In this document: positions 33,976 through 45,943 of the stretch, one piece after another
How the letters are laid out: every line of letters starts with the position of its first letter
How positions within the stretch are numbered: position 1 is the stretch's first letter
Assembly: GCA_024509875.1 (NCBI GenBank)
Contig: JAMPIV010005814.1
Location: 1-64,000, forward strand
Origin: Oreohelix idahoensis
Taxonomy: Eukaryota > Mollusca > Gastropoda > Stylommatophora > Oreohelicidae
Direction: 5' to 3'
Length of the DNA stretch: 64,000 nucleotides
Program-made: the position numbers and the translations under genes
The notes under the pieces: generated by a model
Databases searched by the model: none
What the model was told of the DNA's origin: nothing
What the model saw: only the letters and a program-made list of their open reading frames with translations

Positions 33976-35024
33976 CGAGGGACGTTCAAGTCAAACCGGG
34001 ACTTTTTGTTCTGGAAGTACAGGAAGGAATGATAGCGTGGTGGTACTACTGACAGTAGTAAGTAAAGGGTGTGACCTACTGGTATTACCGTTACCGTTAT
34101 TACCGTAACGGGGCGTACGCGTCACGGGTCAGTCCCTGATAGATAATGAAAATGGCGGACAACAGAGTTAGTGCATGCATGGAACAGCGTGTTATAATGA
34201 AGTTTCTTGTGAAAGAAGGAGTGAAACCCGCAGAAATTTACAGAAGACTGCAAGCACAGTACGGTGATGAGACACTCAGTCGCAGTAAGACATTTGAATG
34301 GTGTCAACGTTTTAAAGAAGGCCGTACATCCGTGAACGACAAACCCGGGCGTGGCGGCTCCCAGCCCACAGCAGTCATTCGTGTGAACATCCAGCGTGTG
34401 AAACGCCTGATCTTGGAAAATCGACTCATAACCTGTCGGGACATTGCACAAGAGACAAATGTTTCTGTGGGGACGGTGCAGACTATCATTCACGAAAATT
34501 TACATTTTCGGAAAGTTAGTGCACGTTGGGTGCCAAGACAGCTTTCCGCTTTTGACCTCAGAGAAGAGTTCAAGTCTGCACTGAGTTGAAGGATCGTTTT
34601 GGCAGGGAAAGCCAGAATTTTCTGAATCGCTTCATTACGTATGATGAAACCTAGGTGCATCATTTCACTCCGGAATCAAAACGAGCATCCATGCAGTGGA
34701 AGCATACGGACTCACCACCACCCCAAAAATGTAGGAAAATTGCGTCTTCTGGGAAAGTGATGGCGAGAGTTTTCTGGGTTAAAATGTGGCATTATTCACG
34801 TGGATTTTCAAATGTGGCATTATTCACGTGGATTTTCTACCTCGTGGTGCCACTACCAACAGTGAAGAGTACTGTCGCATTCTAAGGGATGTGCATAACC
34901 ATCTGCGGAAAAAAAAACTGCCTGGTTTGATAAGAAAATGTGTTCTGTTTCTACAGGATAACGCACGACCACATACCGCTCACCGCAACACGTGCAAATT
35001 ACAGCAACTCGGGTGGGAGGTATT
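33976..35024 (+). mobile_element. mariner element, left part (split by element A)
   Basis: It begins after a TA (33974-33975) with the putative terminal repeat CGAGGGACGTTCAAGTCAAA. The transposase lies on the plus strand (34146-35024) and resumes at 48488 after the 13.5-kb nested insertion. The right terminal repeat is missing, because recognisable sequence stops near 48575. Insertion of element A produced a GTATT duplication at 35020-35024 and 48483-48487. Confidence 0.9.
34146..35024 (+). pseudogene. mariner transposase, N-terminal and catalytic part
   Basis: The first 147 codons (34146-34589) carry the paired helix-turn-helix DNA-binding region: EQRVIMKFLVKEGVKPAEIY, GDETLSRSKTFEWCQRFKEG and, further on, the second HTH before KVSARWVPRQLSAFD (the WVPHxL box). 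After frame changes near 34588 come ITYDET (about 34636, first catalytic Asp), then a run of codons with a tandem duplication of about 24 bp (34785-34835), and LFLQDNARPHTAH (34950-34986, second catalytic Asp). It is most like SETMAR/FLJ37770-type mariner transposases of about 345 residues. A stop after ITYDET (TAG at 34651), the indels and the large insertion make it dead. Confidence 0.88.
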
Positions 35025-36272
35025 TGTTAAGGACTTCTTTTAACCAGTCTGTTGAAGAATACTTCTAACGCCGGTTGTTGTGGGGCTTCTATTTATGACA
35101 CCAAGTATTTAGGATGACCATGTTGTTATATGCGTATTCTGTTCCTACAGTCGAAGTCCTTCGGGTTCTTATATCACTTTTATAGGATTCCGTAATACTG
35201 TCCGTTGGTATCGATATTGTCTGCTTTAACCCGTGTGATGCCGCATTAGCTGAACATGTTTCATATTAAATATTCGACCATTGACTGACCTGTATTAGTC
35301 TCTTGTCTTATTGATTATATTAGCAGTGTGAGATGCAGTGTGTTCAGGTTCTGATTATCACTGGTCATGATTAGTTGAATATAAACAGCATTTAACTCAA
35401 CTCAGAATACGTCAGTTGATAAGACCGTGATTTTGACGACTCAAAATATTTAATTAATAATTTCATTCCATGAGCAGACATCAACTACATGGGAACAAAA
35501 GTCACATCACATTCATGTACGTTCTGCAAGAGTTCTCGTTATTTCATTAACACATGTTCATTAATCTCTATCTAGAGTTCTGGTTAGAGGTCAGTTCCTT
35601 TTTAAACGGCCAATGTCCTTTGGTATAAATTCAGAGGCTAACTAGACCTACTTCCGTCGCTAGTCTATACAATAGCCTTTTGCACTAGACTTAATTATCC
35701 TGCTAGTTTCGCAATACACTTCTTAAGCTAGGCTTACGTCTACTGCTAGCTATATAATATCCATCTATACTAGTCTTACACTATTGCTAGTACCATAATG
35801 TTCCTTTGGCATACCACGCCAGGCTAATCTGCCATAATTATACAAACTGCGTTAGGAACGATACGCCTTACGTTTGATCCACGAAATACACTGCTCAAGT
35901 GGCTTCCCAGCTAACACAACTAATAAGTGGACGACGCCACACACTTTCAAGTGGTTATACCACACAATATAAGTGGCAATGGCCACACTTCTGAAACACA
36001 CTGCCGTAGGGTCAAAACCCACAAGTCGAATGACGTTACCAAGACGTACACGTCATGCATAGAGATATGCATACTATGTCGTTACTCTATTCAATTGCGA
36101 TGTTCCATGGTGAAGCAATTCGAGTTGGCCAAACTCAAATGCCTGCACACATGCAACAATCATCGACATCGGTCGATAAAATATATGTCTATTCATTTGA
36201 GGTGTTCCATGATACAGTCATTCCGATCGAGCTCAAATCCAAATGCCTGTAAGCATGAAACAATCCTCAACA
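35025..36272 (-). repeat. Element A 3' LTR
   Basis: A 1248-bp LTR (TG...CA), nearly identical to 42461-43696. Its inner edge on the minus strand follows the polypurine tract at 36274-36290. Confidence 0.93.
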
Positions 36273-36273
36273 T

Positions 36274-36290
36274 CATCCCCCTCACTTCCC
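36274..36290 (-). promoter_or_regulatory. Element A polypurine tract
   Basis: The minus strand reads GGGAAGTGAGGGGGATGA immediately before the LTR start TGTTGAGG, as expected for the plus-strand primer of reverse transcription. Confidence 0.8.
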
Positions 36291-36456
36291 AACGTGACAC
36301 TTGTGGCACGTGTGATAGTGGTGGAGAAGACGCACGTCTCTATTATATGTTAGTATAAGTACTATCCACCTGTACTATCATCATTATTAAGTACCCATAA
36401 TCAATGTTGTAATCACAAAATTCGCACTAACAAATCTCGAAATGGTAACTAAAGAG

Positions 36457-39090
36457 TTAATTCATTTTCTTCTCAGAGAAGTTGCGCGATAAAAGATCCG
36501 CCAAGTTATTGTCTGATCCAGCAATAGGCAGAATCGTAAACGAAAATTCTTGAATCAATAGGTACCATCAGTGTATTCGAGAGTTACGTATTGTTCTAGA
36601 TGTTATGTACGTAAGAGGACTGTGGTCCGTCATAATGTAAAAGTGCGTGCCGATGAGATATCTTGACAGCTTCTCCAGGCACCAGACCATTGACAGGAGC
36701 TCACGTTCACCTGTTGCATACTTCTGTTCAGCCGAAGTTAGTTTACTTGATACGTAGAAACAAGGATGGAGTGTTTCCTTGTAGCATTGTAGCAAACATC
36801 CACCCATTGAGTAACTCGAGACATCTGATTGAAGTATGAATGGAATATGTATATTCGGTAATAATAATATAGGTGCATTACTAAATAATTTCTTAATTGT
36901 TACCAGGGCGCTTTCGCAATCTTGGTCCCAACGTACCTTATTAGGACTACCTTTGGTCAACAGTGCAGACAAAGGTGTAGATAGTTGTGCGAAATGCGGG
37001 ATGAATTTATGGTAATAATTAATTAAGCCCAAAATGCTTCTAACCTGCTTCTTAGATGAAGGGGTAGAAATCTCTAGAATTCTTTTGACTGTATTGTCGT
37101 CAGGATATAGTTTGTGGTTACCTATGCGGTGACCAAGAAAAGAAATTTCCTGACAACCTATTTGGACCTTTGAAGGTCGCACAGTCAAACCATGCATACG
37201 TAACGTATGTAGAAGAGAAGTTAAACCATCAATATGGTCTTCCCATGATTCATGAAATAGGCAGATGTCATCGATGTACGTGATGACATCTTTACGATCG
37301 CCAAGAAGGCGGCGCATCATGCGCACAAACGTCGCTTGTGCATTCACTAAACCAAAACACATGTAATTCCATTGGTAGAGACCAAAAGGAGTTGTGAAAG
37401 CTGTGTAAGGTTTGGCATTTTCGGCAAGAGGGATTTGCCAGTAGCCTTTAGAGAGATCTAGTTTGCTAAAGAAAGTAGCATTAGATAATTCTGACAGAAG
37501 ATCATCTAAAAGAGGCATAGGCTCCCCGTCTGTGATTGTAATTTTGTTCAATCGCCTAAAATCAATACAAATACGTAAAGAATCATCCTTCTTCTTAACA
37601 ATCACCATTGGGAATGCATATGGTGATTCCGAAGGAGATATTACACATAAACGTATCATCTCTTTTAACTCTTTCTCTACCCTATCATTGTGGTGTAAAG
37701 ATATAGGATAGGGTCTAAGTTTGATAGGTTTATAATCAGTAAGAGTAATGTCATGGGATATAAGTGATGTCTGACCTGGAAGGTCAGTGAGGACATCATT
37801 GAAAGACATAAGAATATCCCGAACTTGATCTTGTTGTGAAGAAGATAGTGAAGAAGAAATAGTCACGTCCTTCCAAGATTCCGATGATTGCAAAGAAGGT
37901 AATTGGAATTGTAAAGGGATAGACGACGTGGTATCTTCCTCATGGACAACTGCAAAAGAAGCAGTATGATGTGAAGAATCACTAATAGAGTTAATGACAG
38001 GAATTAATTCCTGTGGTCTTTCAACTGCTAATTTTAGCATGTTGACATGGAAGGTTTTGATTTTCCCTCTAACGTTCACAGAATAGTCAACATCTGTGAC
38101 TTGTTTGATAATATCAAATGGACATTGCCATGATATTAGTAATTTGTTATCGTTATGAGGTAGCAATAACCAAACTTTTTCACCTGGTTTGAAGGATCTT
38201 AATATTCTCTTTTGATTATGTAACAATCTTGATCGTTGAGTAGCTGATTTTATACTCTGGGATGCATAAGTGCACGCATCGATGATTCGCTGTCGGAGAT
38301 CAATAACCAACTCGTAGCTGTTTCGAGTGGCTGTATCAGTTGATGCTCCAACCAACAAATCTTTGAGTATCATCATTGGTCCGCGAGGATTCGAACCATA
38401 AACCAATTCAAACGGAGACCATCCCGTGCTTTCGTGAGGCACTTCACGAAAAGCAAATAAAGCAGCCGGGAGTAGTCGGTCCCATTCCCGAGGGCATTCC
38501 TCAGTTATCTTAGATAACATCTGTTTTAGAGTGCTATTATAGCGCTCGCACACACCGTTTGATTGGGATCTATAGGCACTACAAAACGAGTGGTGAACAG
38601 ATAACATGGATTCTAAATCCCTCATAATGTTGGACGTAAATTGTGATCCTTGATCTGACAAAATGTCCTCCGGAAAACCGATTCGACAAAATATCGAAAA
38701 TAATGCATCAGACACAGATGCAGTCGTGATGGTTTTCAAGGGTATTGCTTCTGGCCAACGCGTGCAAAGATCTACGCAAGTTAAAATATAACGAAATCCA
38801 TTATTTGAAATAATTGATAAAGGACCCACTATATCTACTGCAATCTTTTTGAAAGGTCTTTCAGGCACGTCTGTAATTTGTAAGGGTGCCGTATGGAACC
38901 TGCCCTTAAGTGCTATACCTTGGCATGTTGTTATTGATTTGCAGTATAACTTTGTATCTTTATTAACCCCAGGCCAATAAAATTGTGATGTAACACGAAA
39001 CAATGTTCTTTTGATCCCCATATGACCTGTCATAGGGGAGCCATGACCTGTTTGTAAGACCAATGGTCTGTATTCCTTAGGAACTACCAT
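36457..39090 (-). pseudogene. Element A pol: integrase, RT, RNase H
   Basis: There are 840 open codons (39090-36568), then one TGA and 36 more in-frame codons to a stop at 36457. The order is integrase first: zinc-binding region (residues ~15-57; His pair present, Cys pair degenerate), core with D86, D146 and E182 (D-35-E spacing intact), and a GPY/F-like region near W321 with Cys in place of Gly. RT follows, with CIDFRRLN, KLDLSKGYWQIP (D545) and TYIDDICLF (605-610). RNase H comes last, with LQSDVSSYSMGG, ERELLSM and MTDHSPL. Integrase before RT is the Gmr1-type arrangement. The TGA fits a C-to-T change of an Arg codon. Upstream, pol is in a different frame from gag-protease at an A8 run (about 39140-39148). 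Confidence 0.92.
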
Positions 39091-39124
39091 TTGATGTATG
39101 ATTGTTTTGCCATTATCAAAATAT

Positions 39125-40516
39125 CTAGTGAGTATTGATTTTTTTTATCTTGAACCACTGTTTAGCCACTCCTGTGTATTTAATCGTTTTTTGATCTGCT
39201 CGGCTAAACAATCCTTGTAATGTTGGGTCACTCTTCTGTTTTTCTGGAAAAACAGAAGGTGTAACAGTGCCAATTTGAGACATAATTGTATCTATTATAG
39301 GAAGAGGTGGTGTAGCCATGTCCGTAGCTAACTGTTGTGCTCTCGTTACAACAGCATTCGCCACCTGTGGGTGAGATTCAACCCACATTGCAATCTCCTC
39401 AGGAGTGCAATCTTTAACTCCTGGTATGTTTCCTATTATAATTTCAGTAATGGGTGCTCTCAAGCCGCAGGCATAAACAGTGCCTGTGTAAAAAAGAGTA
39501 TCAATGTATACTCGTTCCACAGGGAAAGTTTCTATATTCCCACCAAATGTGACACACTTAACTGATTTGCCTGTAAAAGCAGAAGGCTCGATAAGCGAGT
39601 GCTTTATGCCTATCGTTGAGGACCCTATGTCACACAAAACTCTCACTACTTTGCCATCCAATATTCCTGGATGAAATGTAAGATAACCGACATTTACACA
39701 TGCCGACATTGTAGGCATACAATGACCACAATCAAGTGTAATTGTAGACTTTAATCTGTTTTTTGATTGACACTCATAACATGTATCATTCATTACCATA
39801 CATGCGTTCGCATGATCATTATCATCATTACCTTTATCCTTTTTGACACTGCAATTATTTGCATGTCTATGTTTACTTGTGTCTCTCGACGGAGATCTGG
39901 CATTACCTTTGTTATTATTGACTGACTTTTTATTGCTATAATAAAAATCAGTAGAGTCATCCTTCCTGGCATCCCTTCCATAAGATGATCTCTGTTTATA
40001 GTATCCTTTCTGATGTGAATCATCATAATACCTGCCTCTGTGATACCCATGATCATGAGGTGAATATCCTCTATAACTTCGTCGATATGAATTCGAAGGA
40101 GAGCGATGACGACGGAAGTTATAAAAACCTCTGTCGGATTGATAATAATCTGAACGACAACGTCCATCAAAGCTCTTCGATCGAGGTCTGTGATCATCGT
40201 GTGCCGCGCACACAGGCATAGGATCTCGAATAGACGATCTATGAACATCTTTATTCTGATGTGCGGTCTGATACTGTCTTCCGAGTTTTTCATACTCATC
40301 GATCGAATTAGGATGTCTTTCCTGTAAAAATGCTTCTAATTCGGTACTGCATGCGGATAAAACATTATCTCGCAGCATGAGATCTATGATACGTTCATAA
40401 GTTTTATTAATACCAGAGAGATCAATCCATCTGCTAAAAAAATGCTTAATTGATGCAATGAATTCACCAAAATCTGCATCCTTACTTGGCTTAGCCGCAT
40501 GAAAACGATCTCTGAA
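39125..40516 (-). pseudogene. Element A gag C-terminal part and protease
   Basis: An open frame from a TAA at 40517-40519 down to 39125. The first part continues the gag helical region (ELEAFLQERHPNSIDEYEKL). Then comes a long basic, Arg/Ser/Tyr/His-rich segment (about residues 60-190 of the 417-codon M-initiated frame), which would bind RNA in place of clear CCHC knuckles. The retropepsin-like domain follows with VVRVLCDIGSST at about 39640-39605; the active-site triplet reads Asp-Ile-Gly where Asp-Thr/Ser-Gly is usual. The frame runs on towards the integrase and ends at the A8 run. The protease fold is supported by position and by the ITEIIIGNIPGV segment, which resembles the ILG flap-end motif. 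Confidence 0.82.
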
Positions 40517-40623
40517 TTAAGACTCAGTTAACTGGAAACGTCTTAGTAATACCTCTTTTACGACTTCGAAATCGTTTCTACTCTTTTCGTCAAGACTCAT
40601 AAAACATTTAAGTGAGTCACCAG

Positions 40624-41274
40624 TCAAAAATCAAGTAAAAGACTGCTCCATCTTTCCTTGGGTATGTTCAGAGCTGTGACCTTAATGATGAATCTAGATA
40701 AAAAAGAGTCAATGCAATCGCGAGTTTGATCAAAATGTGCCACTTTTAGCTTCGGATGGAAAATATTTGTACCAGCCGCAGTCTTAGTCTGTTCAGACTG
40801 CACTTTAGCTAATTCTAAAGCTTTTTCTTTTTCTGCATTAAGTTTTAATGCTTCAAGCTTCATGGCATTTTTATGGGCTTGGTCTAGTTGCATCAGTTCC
40901 ATTCTTCTTAATTCCATTTCTTTATCTCGTTGAGCTATTTCTTTATCTCGTTGAGCCATTTTTTCCTTGTCGAATTCTCTGTCTTTTTCTTGTTGGGCCA
41001 TTTCCTTTTCTTTTTGCTCTCTGTCTTTTTCCATTTGAGCTAAATTCATTCGTTCCAATTCCAATTTCATGGACATTTTTTTTTCTTTCAGTTCCCTCTC
41101 TTGGGTTAATTCAAACTTCCTAAGCTCCTCAGCTCGTTTAGTCGCCTCGCGCTGTTCAATTCTTTCCAGACGCGATAAATATTCATCATATTTCGTATCT
41201 GCAAAACTTTGTAGTTCCTCTCCTGATTTCCCATACATTTTTCCAATATCAATGAATTCCTGTAGTGCAGACAT
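40624..41274 (-). pseudogene. Element A gag N-terminal part
   Basis: The 216-codon frame starts at an ATG 1.2 kb inside the 5' LTR. It has a short N-terminal helix, then a long Glu/Lys/Arg-rich coiled coil (about residues 40-165) with near-repeats of KEMAQ-EKDRE, then a capsid-like start (VAHFDQTRDCIDSFLSRF). The frame is lost at about 40625-40635 by an indel. Capsid-like sequence (TGDSLKCFMSLDEKSRNDFE) goes on in the next frame, and a TAA at 40517-40519 is a second break. Element B's gag has the same plan: coiled coil, then capsid. Confidence 0.85.
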
Positions 41275-41299
41275 GATAATAGGTTTCTGAGTACCTTCA

Positions 41300-42440
41300 A
41301 TAGTCTATAATATACACCAGGATATAAAACTCACTATCTTAAGTACATAAATATATCAATCAATAACAAACAAGTTCCAAGAACATGTGACAAAGGACAA
41401 TGAAAACAATCAAATGAGTTACAATGAAATGATTTCTCAGTTATGCGACACAAATGTACAATTATAAAGTAAATAAGGGAGACTGTACAGAGTAATTAGT
41501 AAAAGAAAGAAAAGAATTTACATCACAAAAAATAACAAGACAAGTCGTCTTAAACTAACATGTAGACAAAGAAGTTTCAGATCACACACGAAAACAATTG
41601 TCAACAATACTGAAATGAGGTTACGCAAATAAAGATGACGTAATTTACATGACGAAACTGCTAAGTACACAAAATATAGTTATATTGCGAACTGAAGAAA
41701 TATTTATTTCCTGACTCAAAAGAAAAAATATAATCAGTCAGATCCTCAGTCAGCTAATATAAGCATGCAAATCTAATAGAAGTTAACATTCACTGAAGTT
41801 TTCCTGGGAAAATTCCAGCCAATATTAAACACGACGAATATAAAAATTTACGGATAAACATGAATGGGGGAAACACAGATGATAAGTAGAAAGTAAGCGA
41901 AGTGGTGATGAACTGTTGACTAAAGCTAATGCAAGGACAGTATGATAATGTTCAAGCGCCTAAGTAAAATTAAGAACTTATCTGTTTAACTGTCCCTCTG
42001 AGAAATACATGAGTGTATGTAAATCTAATCCTAGCTCCACACAAGTGTTGAACAGCTGAAGTCCAATGATAGTAGACCTTGACCTTCGTAGTAGAACCGT
42101 TTGAAAGTATTGCCGGTCTTCGAAAGTAGCTTCTTCAAACGATCTGCGTCGCAGCCTTAGATGAATTTGCTGAAGAAATACATGTCCACTGGTTCAGGTT
42201 CTAGAGTGGAAGACTTTCTTTCTATCAGTATGGATCAGTCTCTTGTGGTGGAAGAAAAATAGGATTCTCTCAGGCAAAGTTGACTATTGGCGCTGACGGC
42301 ATCGATATAGTGACGTCATTTACTGACATGCGCAAAATAGTTGCCAGCTTGGTTTGAATGAATGATCTTGCCTTCAAACGTTCATCGTCGATTTCGCTTT
42401 CTTCGATACTTGATGGGGTGTTGCAGTATTCCCTAAATCC
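41300..42440 (-). other. Element A 5' untranslated leader
   Basis: About 1.1 kb between primer-binding site and gag start, AT-rich, with no supported ORF. A minus-strand frame at 42270-42455 lies in the first part of the leader but shows no known motif. Confidence 0.6.
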
Positions 42441-42460
42441 AAACGCCTCTGACACCAGTT
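42441..42460 (-). promoter_or_regulatory. Element A primer-binding site
   Basis: The minus strand directly after the LTR end (...CCTTAACA) reads AACTGGTGTCAGAGGCGTTT. The TGGTGTCAGAGGCG part has the TGG start expected of a site complementary to a tRNA 3' end. The tRNA is not identified. Confidence 0.7.
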
Positions 42461-43696
42461 TGTTAAGGACTTCTTTTAACCAGTCTGTTGAAGAATACTT
42501 CTAACGCCGGTTGTTGTGAGGCTTCTATTTATGACACCAAGTATTTAGGATGACCAAGTTGTTATATGCGTATTCTGTTCCTACAGTCGAAGTCCTTCGG
42601 GTTCTTATATCACTTTTATAGGATTCCGTAATACTGTCCGTTGGTATCGATATTGTCTGCTTTAACCCGTGTGATGCCTCATTAGCTGAACATGTTTCAT
42701 ATTAAATATTCGACCATTGACTGACCTGTATTAGTCTCTTGTCTTATTGATTATATTAGCAGTGTGAGATGCAGTGTGTTCAGGTTCTGATTATCACTGG
42801 TCATGATTAGTTGAATATAAACAGCATTTAACTCAACTAAAAATACGTCAGTTGATAAGACCGTGATTTTGACGACTCAAAATATTTAATTAATAATTTC
42901 ATTCCATGAGCAGACATCAACTACATGGGAACAAAAGTCACATCACATTCATGTACGTTCTGCAAGAGTTCTCGTTATTTCATTAACACATGTTCATTAA
43001 TCTCTATCTAGAGTTCTGGTTAGAGGTCAGTTCCTTTTTAAACGGCCAATGTCCTTTGGCATAAATTCAGAGGCTAACTAGACCTACTTCCGTCGCTAGT
43101 CTATACAATAGCCTTTTGCACTAGACTTAATTATCCTGCTAGTTTCGCAATACACTTCTTAAGCTAGGCTTACGTCTACTGCTAGCTATATAATATCCAT
43201 CTATACTAGTCTTACACTATTGCTAGTACCATAATGTTCCTTTGGCATACCACGCCAGGCTAATCTGCCATAATTATACAAACTGCGTTAGGAACGATAC
43301 GCCTTACGTTTGATCCACGAAATACACTGCTCAAGTGGCTTCCCAGCTAATACAACTAATAAGTGGACGACGCCACACACTTTCAAGTGGTTATACCACA
43401 CAATATAAGTGGCAATGGCCACACTTCTGAAACACACTGCCGTAGGGGTCAAAACCCATAAGTCGAATGACGTTACCAAGACATACACGTCATGCATAGA
43501 GATATGCATACTATGTCGTTACTCTATTCAATTGCGATGTTCCATGGTGCAGCAATTCGAGTTGGCCAAACTTAAATGCCTGCACACATGCAACAATCAT
43601 CGACATCGGTCGATAAAATATATGTCTATTCATTTGAGGTGTTCCATGATACAGTCATTCCGATTGAGCTCAAATCAAAATGCCTGTAAGCATGAA
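42461..43696 (-). repeat. Element A 5' LTR (major part)
   Basis: Nearly identical to 35025-36260. It is interrupted after ATGAA (43692-43696) by element N; the last 13 bp of the LTR are at 48470-48482. Confidence 0.93.
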
Positions 43697-45107
43697 TGTT
43701 GCGTAAGCAAAATGTATGTTGATATAAATGTTCCGTGGATGATGTCACATTTGCCACACAATGTTGAGGGTGCTATATCTCATCTGCTTTCCAAAGGTAT
43801 AATAATACTGGCACTTGCAGAGTGGTGTATCACCCTCAGACACCAGGGATGATGAGGCAGAGTAACATGGTGTCTTTAGTCTGGTTTAAGTGTGTGACGT
43901 AAGGATAGAGTCAGATAGCTACAGTATCATACATGGACGTCACATCAGACCATACAACGTAGAAAGTCAATGAAGCTTTTAACAGCAGTGATGGTTTTTG
44001 GCAATATATATTGTGTACGCCACAATGACAAGATGCATGGACATCGTTATGCAGAAACATCACAGGTATAGTACAACAGTCATTTTATCATCGACGTAGT
44101 CAATTCAACAGGAACAGCAGACAGCATAAAAATAATGTAAATCATATGCCTTTTAGGATATCGTAATCAGCTGTACATGTAGTCAGGTAGTAAACTTCCC
44201 CTTTCCATAAGAGCTAGTAGATATCAACTAGGAGATTAAATCTAGTCTCCTATATTTGACCTCAACAAGACAGGCATGTCTTTTGAGCGTCACATTATCG
44301 TCCTCTATGTTCCTTAAACCGCAAAGGTATTAAACCTAGATCCATCAATAAAGTTCAGGAAGCAAATGGTCCTAAGGACAGGCATCAATCGATGCGTGAC
44401 AATATAAGTGGATCGTGAGCTGAGCAAACTTGTCATATCATAGACTCTATAATGAGGCAGGCTAGGCAAAAGTCAACATCACAAGATGGCGATAAAGTTA
44501 CTCAGCAAAAAGGATTCAGTTACCTGTTCATCATTAATTAAATCACATAAATCACATATGCCTCCATATTGAAATTTGAAGTAACATAGAGATATATAAT
44601 CTCAAAAAAGGAACAACAATGATGAGGACTCCTTCCTGAATAATATAAGCGAAGACGCTAGCACACCGCTAAGTCTCGCCTTACCAGCATTTCTGCTCAG
44701 ACTGACCTGGGCGGAAATCATTCAAACACTGCCACAAACAAAGACATGCGCAGAAACACGCGAATCGAATACAACTCAGGTAACTTACGAAACAAAGAAT
44801 GTTCTACGATGTTCGACTTAAGATTCGAACCTTAAAAGGAAATGAATCTTGAAACATTGTGATTGCCAACTGTTTTCTAAGAACTGGCGAGCTGAGCGCT
44901 CCGTATATGGACATGACTCAAAATCGTTCACACAAACTATCGGCAACTATACTATCAGACTATCGTCACACGATTAGACAACTAGTAGAAATAAGAAGTG
45001 ACTACAATTCCATGAGTTACTTCCCATGCATTAAAAAATTTAACTATAGTCAGAATGCATGGTCAGAATATATAGTCAGAATAAGTTGCGACAAGTTTAG
45101 CGCAACA
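43697..45107 (-). repeat. Element N 3' LTR (complete)
   Basis: 1411 bp, TG...CA. Its inner part (44405-45107) matches 47775-48464 with a few indels and substitutions. Confidence 0.85.
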
Positions 45108-45128
45108 TTACCGCCACCTCCCGATAAA
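45108..45128 (-). promoter_or_regulatory. Element N polypurine tract
   Basis: The minus strand reads TTTTATCGGGAGGTGGCGGT followed by AA and then the LTR start TGTTGCGCTAAAC. This is a purine-rich primer site in the correct place for a minus-strand element. Confidence 0.7.
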
Positions 45129-45943
45129 AAAAAATATCCAAGAGTAAAACCAAAAGCGGTTTAACAACGCACGAATTATGCGGGGATAACGAATTGCACT
45201 GCGTAATATTAGGCTAAATTGACACATAAAGTGTCTGGTGAGAATATTTCTCAACAGATAAAAAATCTTATTCAAAAAATATATATCGGGGAGGTGCCAC
45301 CAACACACACTACGCTTGCATGAAAATGCAATATAAATATGCAAGTTTATATCATTATAATCAAATAGCAGAGTCATACTCTAATACCGCTTAGAATGGA
45401 TGTACACATCTGATATTGAATGTTAAATATTACATTATCTAAATGTTTAATAATACCATTACATAATGAAATTAAACATAAATGACGATCCAGGACACAT
45501 CTCCTGTCGTTCCAAGGAAAGTGTACACTGTGGAACTCTCCATGTTTGACAACAGAAAGGTAGCTTCTCCGATCAACAATAACATGCTGAGAAAAAACAA
45601 CCAATATAATTCTATTTAATAGCCATTAAGTTTCATACTATACAATACATTATTATTAACAATTGTGACCGAGTAAACTTTCGGCCCTTATATTAACTAC
45701 TCAGTCTTCTTCTTATATTAAAGATGGGAACAGAAGAAGATGATAACAAAGCACAATAGTATGTGTTCACCTAAAGTGAGGACAGATGTGCTAATGTATT
45801 GTAGTAATATAGGTGTGTTATGGCTCTGTCGTATATCTAGAAATAGGACAGATGTATTAGTTAGGAATCGTGTGGGGTGTACCATCACAACGAGATCCAT
45901 CAAAATTCTTATCACTGTTGAGCCCATTGCTCTTATTTGACCT
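45129..45943 (-). other. Element N 3' untranslated region
   Basis: 815 bp between ORF stop and polypurine tract. AT-rich; no further ORF is supported. This is where pol would lie in an autonomous element. Confidence 0.6.

Noticed and set aside
40848..41290. Plus-strand ORFs rich in Phe, Leu and Pro opposite element A gag
   Set aside because: Antisense shadow of the coiled-coil gag reading frame.
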